Source: Sphingobacteriaceae bacterium (GTDB lineage Bacteria > Bacteroidota > Bacteroidia > Sphingobacteriales > Sphingobacteriaceae). Taken from it: DNA of 64,000 nt. A program made the position numbers and the translations under genes. This document shows, in pieces, positions 7,380 through 16,813 of this stretch (position 1 is its first letter; every line of letters starts with the position of its first letter). The stretch is from assembly GCA_014380615.1 (NCBI GenBank), contig JACMJM010000013.1, positions 124,001 through 188,000 of the forward strand. Reading direction: 5' to 3'. The notes under the pieces are model-generated. The model saw nothing but the letters and a program-made list of their open reading frames with translations. It was not told the origin of the DNA and did no database searches.

Positions 7380-8972
7380 TTACAGTTTTATCAGATTAAT
7401 TAAAAACACATCGTTTTCACGGTAGTCTAATTCTTTTGAAAACGGACGCCCGTTTTTTATGGTGATTATTTCCTTTGTTAAGGGCGAGCCATTGTTCATT
7501 TTCTTGATAAAATCAACCTGTTGCCCTGAGAGTTGTGAGGGTTTTCCTAAGGATAAATAGCTGGAATAAGGATCGTTGTTACGATATCCGATTTTGTAGG
7601 TTTCCATTGAATAAGTTCCGTCGGGAACTTTGGCAATAGCTATCTTCATCTTTCCTTTGGGTTTTGATGGCAGATTTCGGGTATAATACACCTGGTTATT
7701 TACCGAATCGCCCGGATGAGTGTTTGTGAAATCCCAAACCAGGGCCTGAATATTGCCGGAGGCATCCTTACAAATCCAGGACGAAGCGTCGTTATTTACT
7801 AATTCAATATTCCCTAATCTGTTAAGAAACTGATATGAATAGAATACAGGTTTATTAATTCCCTGTGTGTTAAGCATGCCAAAGCCACCGTGAAAAGGTG
7901 TGAACCGTGGTCCGGGTTCTTCAAAAATATCAGTAAAAACCCAATAAGACATAGAGTTGGCCGCATGGCCAACCTGTTTAAGTTTTTGCAATACGTATGA
8001 AGCCTGATGATAGCTATCGTGTATCGGATCGGCGGGTGTATACGAAGAACTCCACTCGGTGTAATGAAGCTCCAGGGCGGGCATCGCAGAAACCGCAATC
8101 TCCCGGCGAGACTGAAGAACGTCGCCGCTTACACTCATCGGGTTTTTATCCAGCACGGTGCCCGAGTTGCCAAACTCATCGAGAAAGCCCTGTTTTACAC
8201 CGTAAGTGTGAGTGCTGATAAAATCTATAGGCACATTGTTCCTACGGCAAAACTCAATCATTTCCGGTTCCCAGGCCGCACCGGCTGTTCCGGGGCCGCC
8301 TACCCGGTAAGAGGAGTTGACACTTTTAATGGCTTTAGCACTGTAAGAATACAACTTGAAATAATCCTGCTGGCTCCCAGCCCAGAAACCATCCAAATTG
8401 GGTTCGTTCCAAACTTCGAAGTACCAGGTTTTTACTTCATCCGCGCCATAGCGTTCGGTAAAATGTTGGGTGAGGTTTTTAACTAAGGCGGCCCATTTTT
8501 CGTAATCCCGGGGAGGTGTAACATTTCCACGCCACCAGAAAATAGTTTTACCGCCACTTGCTAATGCGTTGGGCATAAAGCCCAGTTCCACAAAGGGTTT
8601 TATACCAATACTGTGTAAAAAATCGAATAAAGCATCAATGTACATGTAGTTGTATTCCGGATTTCCCTTGCTGTCTTCCCGGTACACAGCCATATCGTCT
8701 GTCAGGAGGCCGTGCATCCTGATGTATCTGAAGCCGCATTCTCTCTTCACATAAGCAAGCTGCTGCTGCCAGTCGGCCCGAAGCCCTTCATTAGCGCGCC
8801 CTGCGCCAACGCATTCTTTAAACATCGTATTTAATTCTCCGCTCGCCTGGCTAAAGTCGGCATTGATTATTCGGCTTTGTGCGGGAGGTGTGTTTCGTTT
8901 TAGATTCTGCGCAGTCAGTGTTCCTGCAATACAGGAAAGAATAATCGCGGTGAATAAAAGGCTTTTTCTCAT
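7380..8972 (-). CDS. Glycoside hydrolase family 39 protein (beta-xylosidase-like), secreted
   Basis: A 530-residue TIM-barrel hydrolase with a Sec signal peptide (MRKSLLFTAIILSCIAGTLTAQ). The clan GH-A acid/base is Glu190 in WNEPNLDG, and the nucleophile candidate is Glu306 in LHYTEWSSSY. The RYIRMHG segment after the N-terminal strand is typical of GH39. Known activities are beta-xylosidase and alpha-L-iduronidase; some gut GH39 enzymes act on other pyranosides. It is transcribed away from the hybrid two-component gene and is part of the same utilization locus. The exact substrate is not set by sequence. Confidence 0.88.
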   Translation of the reverse strand: MRKSLLFTAIILSCIAGTLTAQNLKRNTPPAQSRIINADFSQASGELNTMFKECVGAGRANEGLRADWQQQLAYVKRECGFRYIRMHGLLTDDMAVYREDSKGNPEYNYMYIDALFDFLHSIGIKPFVELGFMPNALASGGKTIFWWRGNVTPPRDYEKWAALVKNLTQHFTERYGADEVKTWYFEVWNEPNLDGFWAGSQQDYFKLYSYSAKAIKSVNSSYRVGGPGTAGAAWEPEMIEFCRRNNVPIDFISTHTYGVKQGFLDEFGNSGTVLDKNPMSVSGDVLQSRREIAVSAMPALELHYTEWSSSYTPADPIHDSYHQASYVLQKLKQVGHAANSMSYWVFTDIFEEPGPRFTPFHGGFGMLNTQGINKPVFYSYQFLNRLGNIELVNNDASSWICKDASGNIQALVWDFTNTHPGDSVNNQVYYTRNLPSKPKGKMKIAIAKVPDGTYSMETYKIGYRNNDPYSSYLSLGKPSQLSGQQVDFIKKMNNGSPLTKEIITIKNGRPFSKELDYRENDVFLINLIKL

Positions 8973-9006
8973 GTAAGTATAATTTGTTCCTGTTACTAAT
9001 AAAATC

Positions 9007-9021
9007 TCTTTAAGGTAAAGA
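9007..9021. promoter_or_regulatory. Perfect palindrome upstream of GH39
   Basis: TCTTTA-AGG-TAAAGA lies 35 bp upstream of the GH39 start, in the GH39/hybrid two-component intergenic region. It could be a regulator site, though AraC-type domains more often use direct repeats. Confidence 0.3.
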
Positions 9022-9206
9022 CGATTAATTCTTTGCGAACGATAACTTGCCGGAAACGGAAATTAAGCTAATATAATGAAGGGATTGGCAAAAGACCTGA
9101 GTGATGAATTGTTTTAATCTTAATAGTTACAACCATCAACTTTATTTCAGGATGATAAAATAAATTTTTAACTTTCCATATACTGACCCATAGCCTTATT
9201 CTTGTG

Positions 9207-12200
9207 ATGCGATACTCATTAATAATAGTATATGCTTTTTTGATGCTGCACTCGGGCCTCAAAGCGAAAGAGAATTTTCCGCTGGGTTATCTGGGTATAG
9301 AGCATGGTTTGTCTAATAATGCGGTTAACTGCATCTATCAGGACAGGTATGGCTTTATGTGGTTTGGAACCTATGATGGCTTAAATCTTTTCGATGGCTA
9401 TAACTTCAAGGTGTTCCGCAATCGCTTGCATGATCCGAATTCACTGGTAAATAATTGGGTTGTTGCTGTTCATGAAGATATGCAGCATAATATGTTAATC
9501 GGTACCAAACAGGGTGCTAATCTTTTCAATATAAAAACCGGAAAGTTTTCGCTTATTCAATATCAGCCGGCAAATAGTAAAACCTCTCAGGCACTCAGGT
9601 TCTCTATTAACGGTTTAGAAAGCGACAGTCAGGGCAACGTTTTTATCGCTTCGGCCGGAAAGGGGCTTATTATACACAGAAAAAAAACTGAGGCGGCGGT
9701 TCAGGTTCTTTTTGAATCGAGGGAAGGCAAAACCGGCGATTATCACGTGCAGTCGGTTAAACTTGATGAGCAAAAGCGGGTGTGGCTGTTCGTTCAGGGT
9801 AGTGGCTTGTGTTTATACGATTATAAAAGCAAACTAGTAAAGCTGGTAAGTTCGGCTACGGTGGTTGCCAAGTGCATACAGCCCGACAAAATGGGTAATG
9901 TTTGGGTTGGTAACCAGTTTGGTTTGTATGAATATAATATCAATAATAAAACAACGATATCGCATGCCGAGAAAGAAGGTTTTTTATCGCATGACAATGT
10001 TCACGGCCTGTCTTTAGATAAGAAGGGGCTTCTGTGGATTAGCACAGACGGCGGCGGAATAACTATTTTTGATACCAAAACCAGAAAAATATCCTATTTG
10101 TTGCCCGGCAGCGAAAAGGGAACGCTTACGAGCGGGGCGGTAAACGCAGTATACGAAGACCGGGAACAACGCAAGTGGATCGGTACTTTACGCGGTGGAA
10201 TTAACATTATCGATCACCACAAAAATCGTTTTAAAACTATCTCTCAAAATCCGCTCGCGGTAAATGGACTGCGCAGTAATTTCATCCTTTCATTTTCTGA
10301 AGACAGCTCGGGAAATATATGGATCGGGACCGACGGCGAAGGGCTTGCCTATTGGAATAGGGCCAAAAATAAGTTTTCGAGTTTTATTCATAAATCGGTT
10401 CTAAAAGGGTCTCTCTCAAATAATAATGTAGCCGGAATTGTTAACGACTATAAAGCTGAAGTATGGATAGCTACTTATGGCGGCGGTATAAACAGGTATA
10501 ATAAGTTAACGGGTAGCTTTGAGTACTACGAATGTTTTAATACGGTAACCAAAAATGTAGATCAAAATGCCTGGGGTATTTATGAAGATCGAAGAAAGAA
10601 TTTGTGGGTGGGAACATGCACCGGGGGAGGGTTGTACACCCTCAATAGGGCCAAAAATAGGTTCGAACTTTATGATGCCAGGCTTGGCGATATGATTTCC
10701 TTTCATGAGGATAAGGACGGCGTATTGTGGGGAGGGAATTTTACGGAGCTGGTTAAGATAGACCGGGTGAATAAGAAGCATCAGCGTTACCCAATCGGCA
10801 GGCCCGTTAGAGCTATTTACGAAGACAAAGCCGGAAATTTTTGGGTTGGAACCGAAGGTGCCGGTCTTCTTCGGTTCGACCGCAAAACAGGCAGGCATAA
10901 AACCTTTACCGAAAACGACGGTTTGCCGGGAAATACTTTGCTGAATATATTGGAAGATAGTTCGGGGAATTTATGGATAAGCACATTTAATGGATTGTCG
11001 AGGTTTACCCCTTCTACCGCAAGGTTCAAAAATTTCTATGAGTCTGACGGACTACAAAGTAACCAGTTCAATTTTAACGCGGCATTGAAACTAAGAACCG
11101 GTGAGTTTCTTTTCGGGGGTATTAAGGGTTTTAATATATTTTTTCCCGAGCAGATAAGTCCTTTTACGAATGCTCCTAAACTGCTTATTACGGGGATAAG
11201 AACCAATAATATTCCCTTCGGGCAAGACGAGGGTTCAGAGGAATACGAGAATATTTATGATGTTAAAAAAATCACATTGCCCTACGACAAGGCTGTACTA
11301 TCAGTAGATTTTGCCGCCCTGGAATATTCATCGCCCGATAAAATTTCGTATGCGTATTATTTAGAAGGATGGGATAACGACTGGAATTATTCGGGAAAGA
11401 GCAGAACTATTAATTACTCGAAACTTCGGGAAGGCAACTATAAACTCCGCATAAAATCTACCAATGCGGAAGGCGTTTGGCTAACTAACGAGCGTGTTTT
11501 GTTAGTAAACGTGCTGCCTCCGTGGTGGCGAACCTGGTGGGCGTATTGTTTGTACGGCCTGGCGGTTGTTGCCGCTTTATATCTTTATACGTTCTATCAG
11601 CGGCGTCAAACCTATTTAAAATATCAGGTACAGCTTGCCAACTTAAAAGTAGAACAGGAGAAAGAACTCAATGAAAAAAAACTGTCGTTTTTTACACATA
11701 TATCTCACGAGTTCAGAACCCCGCTTACCCTGATTATAAACCCGATCCAGGAGTTTTTAAACAGCCGCAACAGCCAGGTAGATTCGAAGGAGTTGATAGT
11801 AGTTTACAGAAATGCTCGCAGACTATTAAGCCTTGTAGACCAACTGCTTCACTTTCGAAAATCTGACGCTGACGATTTAAAAGTTACGAAGTTTAATCTG
11901 GTAATTTTCTGTAAAGAAGTTTATTTGTGTTTTATTCAACAGGCTAAAGCAAAGAATATACAGTTTGAATTTATCTGTGCTGAGAGCGAGGTTGAGATTT
12001 ATGCTGATAAGGAAAAAATTGAAATCGCATTATTTAATCTTATTTCTAACGCGTTTAAATACACTCCCGCCGGTGGAAATATAACCTTCAGTTTAATTGA
12101 GCTGGCAGGCGTAGTGCATTTAGTTGTAAAAGACACAGGATCAGGAATATCACCGGAAGAAGGAGAACGTCTTTTTGATAAGTTTTACCAGGTAACAGAT

Positions 12201-13277
12201 AAAGACAGTAGTACTAAAACGGGCTTTGGTATCGGCTTATATCTTGTTAAAAAGTTTGTTGAAAGCCATTTGGGGAAAGTGTCATATACCAGTAGAAAAG
12301 GCTCTGGTACCAGTTTTAAAATAGAGCTACTGAAAGGGCGTGAGCATTTTGATAATAAAGTTGTTTCGGAAAACCTGGGCGAAATGCCTGTATTCCTGGA
12401 AGAACTTGTGGGAGATGATCTTCCGCCATTAGCGGTTGATTATTCGGAGGATGTTTCTGAGACCGAAGTTATATCAGAGAAGGCCAGCATGCTGATAGTT
12501 GATGATAACGATGAGATAAGAAATTATATTAAGCGTATTTTTCAGCCTTCATATACTATTTATGAAGCAAACTCCGGCGAGTCGGGGTATATTTTAACTC
12601 AGAAACATGTGCCGGATATTATTATTACAGATGTAGTGATGGGAGCTATGAGCGGAGTGGAGTTGTGTTTGAAAATTAAAGGCGACGCCTCATTAAGCCA
12701 TATCCCGGTAATCTTGCTTACTTCAAGCTCTTCGGCCGAGATAAAGCTTAAAGGAGTAGAGGGCGGAGCCGACGATTATATAACAAAGCCTTTTGATAAG
12801 GATATACTGATAGCAAGAGTAAGCAATATCCTGAAAAGTAGAAGCACCCTCCAGCGTTTCTTCTATAACCAAATAACTTTTAAATCCGATGATCTTAAAA
12901 TATCACCCGAATACAAAGAGTTTTTAGAAAAATGTATCTCGATTACCGAAAGGCATTTGGATAATCCGGATTTTAATATAAAAACCTTATCCGACGAGAT
13001 TGGAATCAGCCATTCTGCTTTGTATAAAAAAGTTAAATCGATTTCCGGTAAGTCTATCAACGAATTTATCAGGTTTATCCGATTAAGAAAAGCAGCAGAG
13101 TTATTTATTAACTCAGACTGCAATGTAAATGAAGGTGCGTTCCAATCGGGTTTTAATGATATCAAATATTTCCGGGAACAGTTTAGTAAGCTTTTCGGGA
13201 TGAAGCCCTCCGAGTATATTAAGAAGTATAGGAAGCAGTTTAATAAATCATATAAAATAACCAGAAAATTAAACTGA
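9207..13277 (+). CDS. Hybrid two-component system regulator of the polysaccharide locus (HTCS)
   Basis: A single 1356-residue protein joining sensor, kinase, receiver and DNA-binding domain. From the N-terminus it has a signal/anchor helix and about 14 Reg_prop propeller repeats (GFMWFGTYDGLNL, NLWISTFNGLSRF types, ~25-670). A Y_Y_Y domain follows (~680-770), then a transmembrane helix (~775-797) and HisKA with His834 in ISHEFRTPL. HATPase has N-box NLISNAFKYTP and DTGSGI. The receiver has MLIVDDND and phosphorylatable Asp1142, and an AraC-type double helix-turn-helix ends the protein (~1250-1350). The periplasmic part would bind an oligosaccharide released from the target glycan. I start at ATG 9207, since a GTG at 9204 adds only one residue. 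It lies between GH39 and susC, the expected place for the cluster activator. Confidence 0.96.
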   Translation: MRYSLIIVYAFLMLHSGLKAKENFPLGYLGIEHGLSNNAVNCIYQDRYGFMWFGTYDGLNLFDGYNFKVFRNRLHDPNSLVNNWVVAVHEDMQHNMLIGTKQGANLFNIKTGKFSLIQYQPANSKTSQALRFSINGLESDSQGNVFIASAGKGLIIHRKKTEAAVQVLFESREGKTGDYHVQSVKLDEQKRVWLFVQGSGLCLYDYKSKLVKLVSSATVVAKCIQPDKMGNVWVGNQFGLYEYNINNKTTISHAEKEGFLSHDNVHGLSLDKKGLLWISTDGGGITIFDTKTRKISYLLPGSEKGTLTSGAVNAVYEDREQRKWIGTLRGGINIIDHHKNRFKTISQNPLAVNGLRSNFILSFSEDSSGNIWIGTDGEGLAYWNRAKNKFSSFIHKSVLKGSLSNNNVAGIVNDYKAEVWIATYGGGINRYNKLTGSFEYYECFNTVTKNVDQNAWGIYEDRRKNLWVGTCTGGGLYTLNRAKNRFELYDARLGDMISFHEDKDGVLWGGNFTELVKIDRVNKKHQRYPIGRPVRAIYEDKAGNFWVGTEGAGLLRFDRKTGRHKTFTENDGLPGNTLLNILEDSSGNLWISTFNGLSRFTPSTARFKNFYESDGLQSNQFNFNAALKLRTGEFLFGGIKGFNIFFPEQISPFTNAPKLLITGIRTNNIPFGQDEGSEEYENIYDVKKITLPYDKAVLSVDFAALEYSSPDKISYAYYLEGWDNDWNYSGKSRTINYSKLREGNYKLRIKSTNAEGVWLTNERVLLVNVLPPWWRTWWAYCLYGLAVVAALYLYTFYQRRQTYLKYQVQLANLKVEQEKELNEKKLSFFTHISHEFRTPLTLIINPIQEFLNSRNSQVDSKELIVVYRNARRLLSLVDQLLHFRKSDADDLKVTKFNLVIFCKEVYLCFIQQAKAKNIQFEFICAESEVEIYADKEKIEIALFNLISNAFKYTPAGGNITFSLIELAGVVHLVVKDTGSGISPEEGERLFDKFYQVTDKDSSTKTGFGIGLYLVKKFVESHLGKVSYTSRKGSGTSFKIELLKGREHFDNKVVSENLGEMPVFLEELVGDDLPPLAVDYSEDVSETEVISEKASMLIVDDNDEIRNYIKRIFQPSYTIYEANSGESGYILTQKHVPDIIITDVVMGAMSGVELCLKIKGDASLSHIPVILLTSSSSAEIKLKGVEGGADDYITKPFDKDILIARVSNILKSRSTLQRFFYNQITFKSDDLKISPEYKEFLEKCISITERHLDNPDFNIKTLSDEIGISHSALYKKVKSISGKSINEFIRFIRLRKAAELFINSDCNVNEGAFQSGFNDIKYFREQFSKLFGMKPSEYIKKYRKQFNKSYKITRKLN

Positions 13278-13310
13278 AAAGATTCGGGGTGTTGACCCAG
13301 AAATAAGCTT

Positions 13311-13334
13311 CCAGACAGCTAATCGTCTGGTTTT
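13311..13334 (+). terminator. Terminator after the HTCS gene
   Basis: CCAGAC (13311-13316) pairs with GTCTGG (13325-13330) across an 8-base loop and is followed by TTTT. It lies 33 bp after the HTCS stop and separates it from the susC transcript. Confidence 0.55.
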
Positions 13335-13342
13335 CTCAAATC

Positions 13343-13397
13343 ACCCCTCTTAATTTCCGATTTTACCCCTCACTTATTTACCGCATTACCCTCACTT
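13343..13397 (+). promoter_or_regulatory. Candidate HTCS binding array upstream of susC
   Basis: Three direct repeats, ACCCCTC at 13343, ACCCCTCACTT at 13365 and ACCCTCACTT at 13388, are spaced 22 and 23 bp, about two helical turns, as expected for AraC-type DNA-binding domains. They lie 210-265 bp before susC in the 330-bp HTCS-susC gap. I could not pick out a confident -33/-7 promoter downstream of them. Confidence 0.45.
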
Positions 13398-13608
13398 TTG
13401 GTTGCAGGAGACGGTACGATTTCGCCTCTCTGGCCAACGAACTTATTCAATAACCTAATTTAAACCGGAATGCAGCTTTTTTACTATTTAATGATTTTAA
13501 AAATTCCAGACTTTAGTTTAACGCATCGATTTAGGGCAACCGGGCCGTCGTAGATTTTTCTTTTATGCCAGCCTATTAATTAAACTAACAAAAAAACCAA
13601 CTCAAATA

Positions 13609-16600
13609 ATGTCTAAGAAACTAAACTCATTTATCGGGGGCGTTACAAGGTGCCGCCTTTATCATATCATGCCTGGAGTTGCGATTGGCTTCTTTTTGCT
13701 TTTAATATCAATAAATCAGGGAAGAGCAGCTGCTTATAACGAAACCTCGTCGCGAAAGTTGAACGCCGAAACTATTAAGAAGGAAGTGAGAGGAACAGTG
13801 CGTGATTCTATCGATATTTTAATCGGTGTTACAGTAATGGTAAAAGGAACCAAAACCGGTGTAACTACAGATGTTAACGGTAAATTTATTCTCGACGTGC
13901 CCGATGAGGACGCTGTTTTGGTGTTTTCAATGGTTGGGTACACCACACAGGAGATTGCGGTAAGAGGAAAAGAAGTAATAAATGTAACTCTCAAAACATC
14001 CGCCAATAAATTAGATGATGTGGTAATTGTTGCTTTCGGGAGCCAGAAAAAAACCGATTTGGTAGGATCTGTTACCACTATTTCTACCAAAGATCTTAAA
14101 GTGCCCTCAAGTAACCTTACTACCGCCTTAGCAGGCAGGGCGGCAGGTATTATAGCCTACCAGCGTAGCGGAGAACCGGGACAGGATAATGCCGACTTTT
14201 TTGTGCGCGGTGTTACTACATTCGGTTACAAAACATCTCCGCTGATTTTAATCGACGGAATGGAACTCACCACTACCGATTTAGCCAGGCTTCAGCCCGA
14301 TGATATTTCGAGTTTTACTATTATGAAGGACGCTACTTCTACGGCTGTATATGGCGCAAGAGGGGCAAACGGGGTGATTTTAGTAACAACGAAGCAAGGT
14401 GTTGTAGGAAAAGCGAAGTTATCTTTCCGTATGGAGAATTCAATTTCTGCTCCGACTTCCGAAGTCAGCCTGGCCGATCCGATAACCTATATGAAATTAT
14501 CTAATGAGTCGGTTCTAACTCGTAATCCCATCGGTGCCATCCCTTACTCAGAAGAAAAAATTGAGAATACCCAAGCAGGTAAAAATCCCATTGTTTATCC
14601 GGCAAATAACTGGAAGGAAATGCTTTTTAAAGATTATACGATGAATCAAAGAGCGAACTTAAGTATCAGCGGGGGAGGGGGTGTAGCACGGTACTTTGTG
14701 TCGGGCTCTTTTAATAAAGACAACGGAATACTTAAAGTTGATAAAAGGAACAATTTCAACAATAACATCGATTTGAAAAGTTATACCCTTCGCTCCAATG
14801 TAACTATTGATGTTACCAAGGCTACTCAAATGATTGTTCGTTTAAGCGGAAATTTCGACGACTATACCGGGCCGATTGACGGCGGGGGCGAAATGTATAG
14901 AAAAGTAATGCGATCTAACCCGGTGCTTTTTCCGGCTACATACCCCGTTGATGAGCAGCACCGGTTCGTGAGGCATATCATGTATGGAAATTTTGCGTCG
15001 GGCAATTACATAAATCCCTATGCCGACATGACAAAGGGGTATAAAGATTACTCTCGTTCTTTAATGCTTGCGCAATTAGAATTGAAGCAAGATTTGGCAA
15101 GTGTTGTAAAAGGCCTTTACTGGAGAACGATGATGAATACTAACAGAAATTCTTTTTTTGATGTTAGCCGGTTCTATAACCCATACCTGTACACCTTAAG
15201 CGGTTACGACCAATTAAATAATACCTATAAGGTTAACAATATAAACGAAACCTCCGCTACCGAATATTTAGGCTATCAGGAGGGGCCTAAGACAGTAGAA
15301 TCTACGTTCTATTTGGAATCGATGCTGAACTATAATAATCAGTTCAAAAAACACGGGCTAAGCGGATTGTTAGTTTACATGATGCGAAAAAATCTGGCGG
15401 CTAACGCCGGCGACCTTCAATTATCTCTTCCTTTTAAAAATGTCGGATTATCGGGCCGTGCGACATACTCTTATGATAACCGGTATTTTGCTGAATTTAC
15501 CTTTGGTTATAATGGCTCCGAACGATTCGCGGAGTCAAAAAGATTTGGGTTTTTCCCGTCAGGCGGACTTGCCTGGACTATTTCAAACGAAAAGTTTTTT
15601 GAGAAGTTAAAGCCGGTAGTAAATAATCTGCGGTTACGTGCTACCTACGGATTGATAGGAAACGATGCAATCGGGTCTGCTTCAGACCGCTTCTTTTACC
15701 TGTCTAACGTAAATATGAACGATGGCGGGAAATCGGCATCCTTCGGGAACGGAATAGGTTCACCGCTTTATACCGTTAACGGTGTAACCATTTCGCGTTA
15801 TTCAAATCCGGATATAACCTGGGAAACGGCAACTAAAAGGAATCTGGCCCTGGAACTTGGCTTGTTTAATAAACTGACTATCCAGGCCGACTATTACGAT
15901 GAGGTTCGTAAAAATATCCTCATGACAAGATCGGCTATACCTGTAACAATGGGTTTGTCGGCACCGGTGCGTGCCAACGTAGGCCAGGCTACCGGAAGCG
16001 GCACCGATATATCGGTAGACTATCAGCAAACTTTAAACAAAAGCCTGTGGTTCTCGGCCAGAGGGAACTTTACCTACGCCAAAAGCAAATTTAAAGTATT
16101 TGAAGAGCCGCAGTATAGTGAATCGTATCGAAGCAGGATAGGCTATTCATTGCATCAATCTTATGGCTATATAGCCGAACGTTTATTTATTGATGATGCG
16201 GAAGCCGCGAATTCGCCAAAACAAAACTTTGGCCCTTACGGAGGCGGTGATATTAAGTATCTGGACGTGAACCGTGACGGCCAGATAACAGAAGCAGACC
16301 AGGTTCCTATCGGAAATCCTACACTTCCGGAAATTACGTATGGCTTTGGGTTTTCAATGGGAGTAAAAAACTTTGATTTCTCGGCATTTTTTCAAGGCCT
16401 GGCAAACGAATCTTTTTGGATCGACCCTGTAGCGACATCGCCCTTTGCTGGTGAAACGCAATTATTAGAAGCGTATGCGAATAGTTACTGGTCGGAAGAT
16501 AAACGGGATCTATATGCGCTTTGGCCAAGGTTAAGTTCTACAGTAAATGCTAATAACACCCAGAGAAGCACATGGTTTATGCGCGACGGTTCTTTTTTAA

Positions 16601-16806
16601 GATTAAAGCAGGTGGAATTCGGCTATAGTCTCCCTAAAAAGGTTCAAAGCAGAATCAGAGCGTCAAACTTCCGCATCTATGTTAACGCCACTAACCTGTT
16701 AAATTTCAGCAGGTTCAAATTGTGGGATGTAGAAATGGGTGGAAATGGCCTTGGTTATCCGGTTCAAAGGGTGTTTAACATGGGACTTAATATGTCTTTT
16801 AATTAA
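13609..16806 (+). CDS. SusC/RagA-type TonB-dependent outer membrane transporter
   Basis: A 1065-residue outer-membrane beta-barrel importer. It has an N-terminal signal segment, then a carboxypeptidase-D-like domain (VRGTVRDS to EVINVTLK, ~58-125), a TonB box-like stretch DDVVIVAFG, and the plug domain. The plug carries the SusC signature ALAGRAAGI, the DFFVRGVTTFG segment, and the MKDATSTAVYGARGANGVI motif near residues 240-260. The 22-strand barrel follows and ends in an aromatic-poor FNMGLNMSFN terminus. No STN domain is seen, consistent with regulation by the HTCS rather than an anti-sigma factor. It imports oligosaccharides together with the SusD partner encoded next. Confidence 0.97.
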   Translation: MSKKLNSFIGGVTRCRLYHIMPGVAIGFFLLLISINQGRAAAYNETSSRKLNAETIKKEVRGTVRDSIDILIGVTVMVKGTKTGVTTDVNGKFILDVPDEDAVLVFSMVGYTTQEIAVRGKEVINVTLKTSANKLDDVVIVAFGSQKKTDLVGSVTTISTKDLKVPSSNLTTALAGRAAGIIAYQRSGEPGQDNADFFVRGVTTFGYKTSPLILIDGMELTTTDLARLQPDDISSFTIMKDATSTAVYGARGANGVILVTTKQGVVGKAKLSFRMENSISAPTSEVSLADPITYMKLSNESVLTRNPIGAIPYSEEKIENTQAGKNPIVYPANNWKEMLFKDYTMNQRANLSISGGGGVARYFVSGSFNKDNGILKVDKRNNFNNNIDLKSYTLRSNVTIDVTKATQMIVRLSGNFDDYTGPIDGGGEMYRKVMRSNPVLFPATYPVDEQHRFVRHIMYGNFASGNYINPYADMTKGYKDYSRSLMLAQLELKQDLASVVKGLYWRTMMNTNRNSFFDVSRFYNPYLYTLSGYDQLNNTYKVNNINETSATEYLGYQEGPKTVESTFYLESMLNYNNQFKKHGLSGLLVYMMRKNLAANAGDLQLSLPFKNVGLSGRATYSYDNRYFAEFTFGYNGSERFAESKRFGFFPSGGLAWTISNEKFFEKLKPVVNNLRLRATYGLIGNDAIGSASDRFFYLSNVNMNDGGKSASFGNGIGSPLYTVNGVTISRYSNPDITWETATKRNLALELGLFNKLTIQADYYDEVRKNILMTRSAIPVTMGLSAPVRANVGQATGSGTDISVDYQQTLNKSLWFSARGNFTYAKSKFKVFEEPQYSESYRSRIGYSLHQSYGYIAERLFIDDAEAANSPKQNFGPYGGGDIKYLDVNRDGQITEADQVPIGNPTLPEITYGFGFSMGVKNFDFSAFFQGLANESFWIDPVATSPFAGETQLLEAYANSYWSEDKRDLYALWPRLSSTVNANNTQRSTWFMRDGSFLRLKQVEFGYSLPKKVQSRIRASNFRIYVNATNLLNFSRFKLWDVEMGGNGLGYPVQRVFNMGLNMSFN

Positions 16807-16813
16807 TCGAATT

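Noticed and set aside
8007-8486. 159-residue frame antisense to GH39
   Set aside because: Shadow of a clear coding frame with no motif.
16739-16813. SusD start inside susC
   Set aside because: It would put a non-signal sequence before the lipoprotein signal; ATG 16814 or 16826 fits better.
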